NCBI GenBank assembly: GCA_052384575.1
Contig: JBQSUQ010000004.1
Source of the DNA: JBQSUQ01 sp052384575
GTDB taxonomy: Bacteria > Pseudomonadota > Gammaproteobacteria > Enterobacterales > Pasteurellaceae
Length of the DNA: 64,000 nucleotides
Strand: one strand, 5' to 3'
This document shows, piece by piece, positions 62,291 through 64,000 of this stretch. Within the stretch, counting starts at the first letter, position 1. Each line of letters begins with the position of its first letter. The position numbers were made by a program, and so were the translations under genes. The notes beneath the pieces are model-generated. The model saw only the letters and a program-made list of their open reading frames with translations, ran no database searches and was not told where the DNA came from.

Positions 62291-63298
62291 ATGAAAAAGA
62301 CATTAGTAGCATTAGCAGTAGCGGTAGCCGCTACTTCAGCAAGCGCAGCAACAGTTTATAACCAAAACGGTGCAAAAGTTGATATCGACGGTTCTGTTCG
62401 TGTTTTCTTAGGTAAAGAAGGTAAAGAACAACGTGGTGATTTACGTAACGACGGTTCTCGTCTTATCGTAAATGCAAGCCAAGACTTAGGTAATGGCTTC
62501 GGCGCATTAGCAGGTTTACAACTTCGTTTTGATGAAACAAAAGACAAAAACAAAAATACTTTCGGTGATGTACGTGTAGAAGATTTATTCGCTGGTTTCA
62601 GCTATGAAAATCTCGGTACATTAACTTTCGGTCGCCAAGCAACTAATAGCGATGATGTTCAATTAGTTGACTATACTTATCGTTTCGGTGGCAATAATAA
62701 CTTAACAGACCATGCTGATAAATCAGTGAAATTCCGTTCTGCAGAATGGAGTGGCTTCAGCTTCGGTGTTGACTATTTATTTGGTAACGCTGATAAGAAA
62801 GCAGAAGGTGGCAAATATGGTTATGGTGTAGCAGCATTCTATACTCGTGATTTAGCAGAAGGTTTAACATTCAATCTTAACGCTGGTTACACAGTAGATA
62901 GAGAAGAATCAGTTGGCTCATCAAAAACAACAGCTAAAACTGAAGGCTGGCGTGTAGCTTCAGAAGTGGTTTATGGTCCATTCTCTTTCGGTGCAGAATA
63001 TGGTCAATCTCGTGAGAAAGAAGGTCATGATGTTGTTGGTAAATCACGCTTCGTTGAAGTGGGTGCGAAATACCAAGTTACTGAGCCATCTGCAGTTTAC
63101 TTACAATGGCAACGTAATGAAGATGTGAAAGACTCAGTTCAAAATGTTTACATTGCAGGCGTAGATTACAAATTCAACAAAAACGTTGTAACCTATGTTG
63201 AATATGCTCATGCAAAAACTCATGAATATGTACCGAATGCAGAACCAAACAAATCTAAAGAAAATAAATTTGGTGTTGGTTTACGCGTATTCTTCTAA
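62291..63298 (+). CDS. General porin, OmpP2-like (second of a tandem pair)
   Basis: This 335-residue paralogue of the preceding porin has a nearly identical signal peptide (ending TSASA). It shares the block ENLGTLTFGRQ and the terminal GVGLRVFF. It is 26 residues longer, mainly in charged loop segments such as DETKDKNKN and NAEPNKSKEN, where porins meet antibody and phage selection. ATG 62291 is chosen because AAAGGAATG precedes it and the signal peptide begins there. An in-frame ATG at 62186 is in the promoter region. It has its own promoter element and terminator. Confidence 0.93.
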   Translation: MKKTLVALAVAVAATSASAATVYNQNGAKVDIDGSVRVFLGKEGKEQRGDLRNDGSRLIVNASQDLGNGFGALAGLQLRFDETKDKNKNTFGDVRVEDLFAGFSYENLGTLTFGRQATNSDDVQLVDYTYRFGGNNNLTDHADKSVKFRSAEWSGFSFGVDYLFGNADKKAEGGKYGYGVAAFYTRDLAEGLTFNLNAGYTVDREESVGSSKTTAKTEGWRVASEVVYGPFSFGAEYGQSREKEGHDVVGKSRFVEVGAKYQVTEPSAVYLQWQRNEDVKDSVQNVYIAGVDYKFNKNVVTYVEYAHAKTHEYVPNAEPNKSKENKFGVGLRVFF

Positions 63299-63315
63299 TC
63301 TTTGGATTAGTTAAT

Positions 63316-63345
63316 AAAAACCCGAACGATTGTTCGGGTTTTTTC
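63316..63345 (+). terminator. Terminator after the second porin
   Basis: A 12-bp stem (63316-63327 with 63332-63343) with loop GATT continues into T residues. Confidence 0.92.
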
Positions 63346-63360
63346 TTTGTGGATATTTAA

Positions 63361-63389
63361 AAAACTGCGGTAGAAAATACCGCAGTTTT
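63361..63389 (-). terminator. Terminator after mtgA, built from altered uptake signals
   Basis: A perfect stem of at least 12 bp (63361-63372 with 63378-63389) has AACTGCGGT in one arm and its complement in the other. Each arm is one base from an uptake signal, with the same change in both. The mtgA stop codon overlaps the right end. Confidence 0.85.
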
Positions 63390-64000
63390 TATAGTTTGGT
63401 TAAATAATTCAAACCTAAATTATCCATTTGATCCATAATCCAAGCTTGCTTTTTTCGCGTGTGTAAATTGGGTTTGTCAACCTTATAAATAAGCGGATTC
63501 GGTAACACTGAAGTTAATAAGGCAGCTTCGCTTTTGCTCAGTTGTTTTGCTGATTTTTTAAAGTAATGTTGGCTTGCGGCTTCCACGCCAAAAATTCCCT
63601 CGCCAAATTCCGCAATATTGAGATAGACCTCTAAAATACGTTGTTTCGACCATAATAATTCCAAGCTGAAAGTAACGGGAATTTCTATGCCTTTGCGAAG
63701 CCAACTTTGTCCATGCCATAAATAGAGGTTTTTTGCGGTTTGCTGCGTAATGGTTGATGCACCACGAATTCGTTTGGATTTTTGATTATGTTCCAAGGCT
63801 TTCTCAATGGCATCTAAATCAAGCCCATAATGTTGTGCGAAACGTTGGTCTTCACTAGCAATAACCGCAAGCTGCATATATGGTGAGATTTTATCTAAAC
63901 TCACCCATTGATATTTTGTGTCGTAAGCAAAATCAAGCTGAAACAAATGCGCTATTTTCTCTTGTACCATATAAGCAGAGAAGGGCACAGGAATAAATCG
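63389..64000 (-). CDS. mtgA: Monofunctional peptidoglycan glycosyltransferase, 5'-truncated by the window
   Basis: MtgA polymerises lipid II into glycan strands at the inner membrane. The 203 codons seen lack the start and the N-terminal membrane helix, which lie beyond 64000; full-length proteins have about 240 residues. The GT51 motifs are present: ASEDQRFAQHYGLDLDAI, RGASTITQQTAKNLYLW, RKGIEIPVTFSLELLWSKQRILEVYLN and NIAEFGEGIFGVEAAS. A GTG at 63986-63988 is only an internal valine codon and not the start. It converges on the second porin. Confidence 0.95.
   Translation of the reverse strand, partial: RFIPVPFSAYMVQEKIAHLFQLDFAYDTKYQWVSLDKISPYMQLAVIASEDQRFAQHYGLDLDAIEKALEHNQKSKRIRGASTITQQTAKNLYLWHGQSWLRKGIEIPVTFSLELLWSKQRILEVYLNIAEFGEGIFGVEAASQHYFKKSAKQLSKSEAALLTSVLPNPLIYKVDKPNLHTRKKQAWIMDQMDNLGLNYLTKL

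Overview
The window is a chromosomal segment of a naturally competent Pasteurellaceae bacterium, most likely a Haemophilus close to H. parainfluenzae. The 9-base DNA uptake signal of the H. influenzae clade (AAGTGCGGT or its complement) occurs about 54 times. The housekeeping genes and their order (prfB-lysS, dsbC-recJ, ptsH-ptsI-crr, aceE-aceF-lpdA, ybfF-ybfE-fldA-fur, seqA-menE-mscK-aroC-mepA-yfcA-lpxM) fit that group. The species name is an inference; H. influenzae itself is not known to have the hydrogenase described next.

Bases 1-19800 are the most distinctive part. They hold a nearly self-contained formate hydrogenlyase: nine hyf structural genes (hyfA-hyfI, a hydrogenase-4 type complex with the extra antiporter-like subunits HyfD, HyfE and HyfF), the maturation genes hyfJ (hycH-like) and hycI, and fdhF. 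The fdhF gene is read through an in-frame UGA as selenocysteine and carries a recognisable SECIS hairpin. hypF is divergent upstream and hypA lies downstream, so maturation genes flank the cluster. The products should oxidise formate to CO2, pass electrons through iron-sulfur proteins to the [NiFe] site and make H2, possibly with ion translocation. A near-consensus FNR box precedes hyfA. No sigma-54 promoter and no hyfR/fhlA gene is visible. An autotransporter with HAF-like repeats sits between fdhF and hypA.

Bases 19800-29600 carry a Sel1-repeat protein, lysS and prfB (with the programmed +1 frameshift), dsbC, recJ, a second thioredoxin-fold protein, mtnN, a MerR-family regulator and metC. 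Bases 29700-39500 carry the general PTS genes, the pyruvate dehydrogenase genes and an NlpC/P60 lipoprotein. Bases 39500-47900 hold a UmuD-like S24 protein lacking its catalytic residues, sstT, tehB, fumC, gyrA, fur and fldA. Bases 47900-60970 hold ybfE, ybfF, seqA, menE, mscK, aroC, mepA, a TSUP permease, lpxM, apt and dnaX. The dnaX gene has an A10 run at the position where a short gamma subunit would be expected. The window ends with two paralogous porins in tandem and a 5'-truncated mtgA.

No tRNA, rRNA, CRISPR array, insertion sequence or prophage was seen. Many intergenic hairpins are terminators, several of them built from two opposed uptake signals. Only one stretch longer than 300 bases lacks a gene (32376-32706, upstream of aceE); it holds the crr terminator, one uptake signal and a 19-base palindrome.
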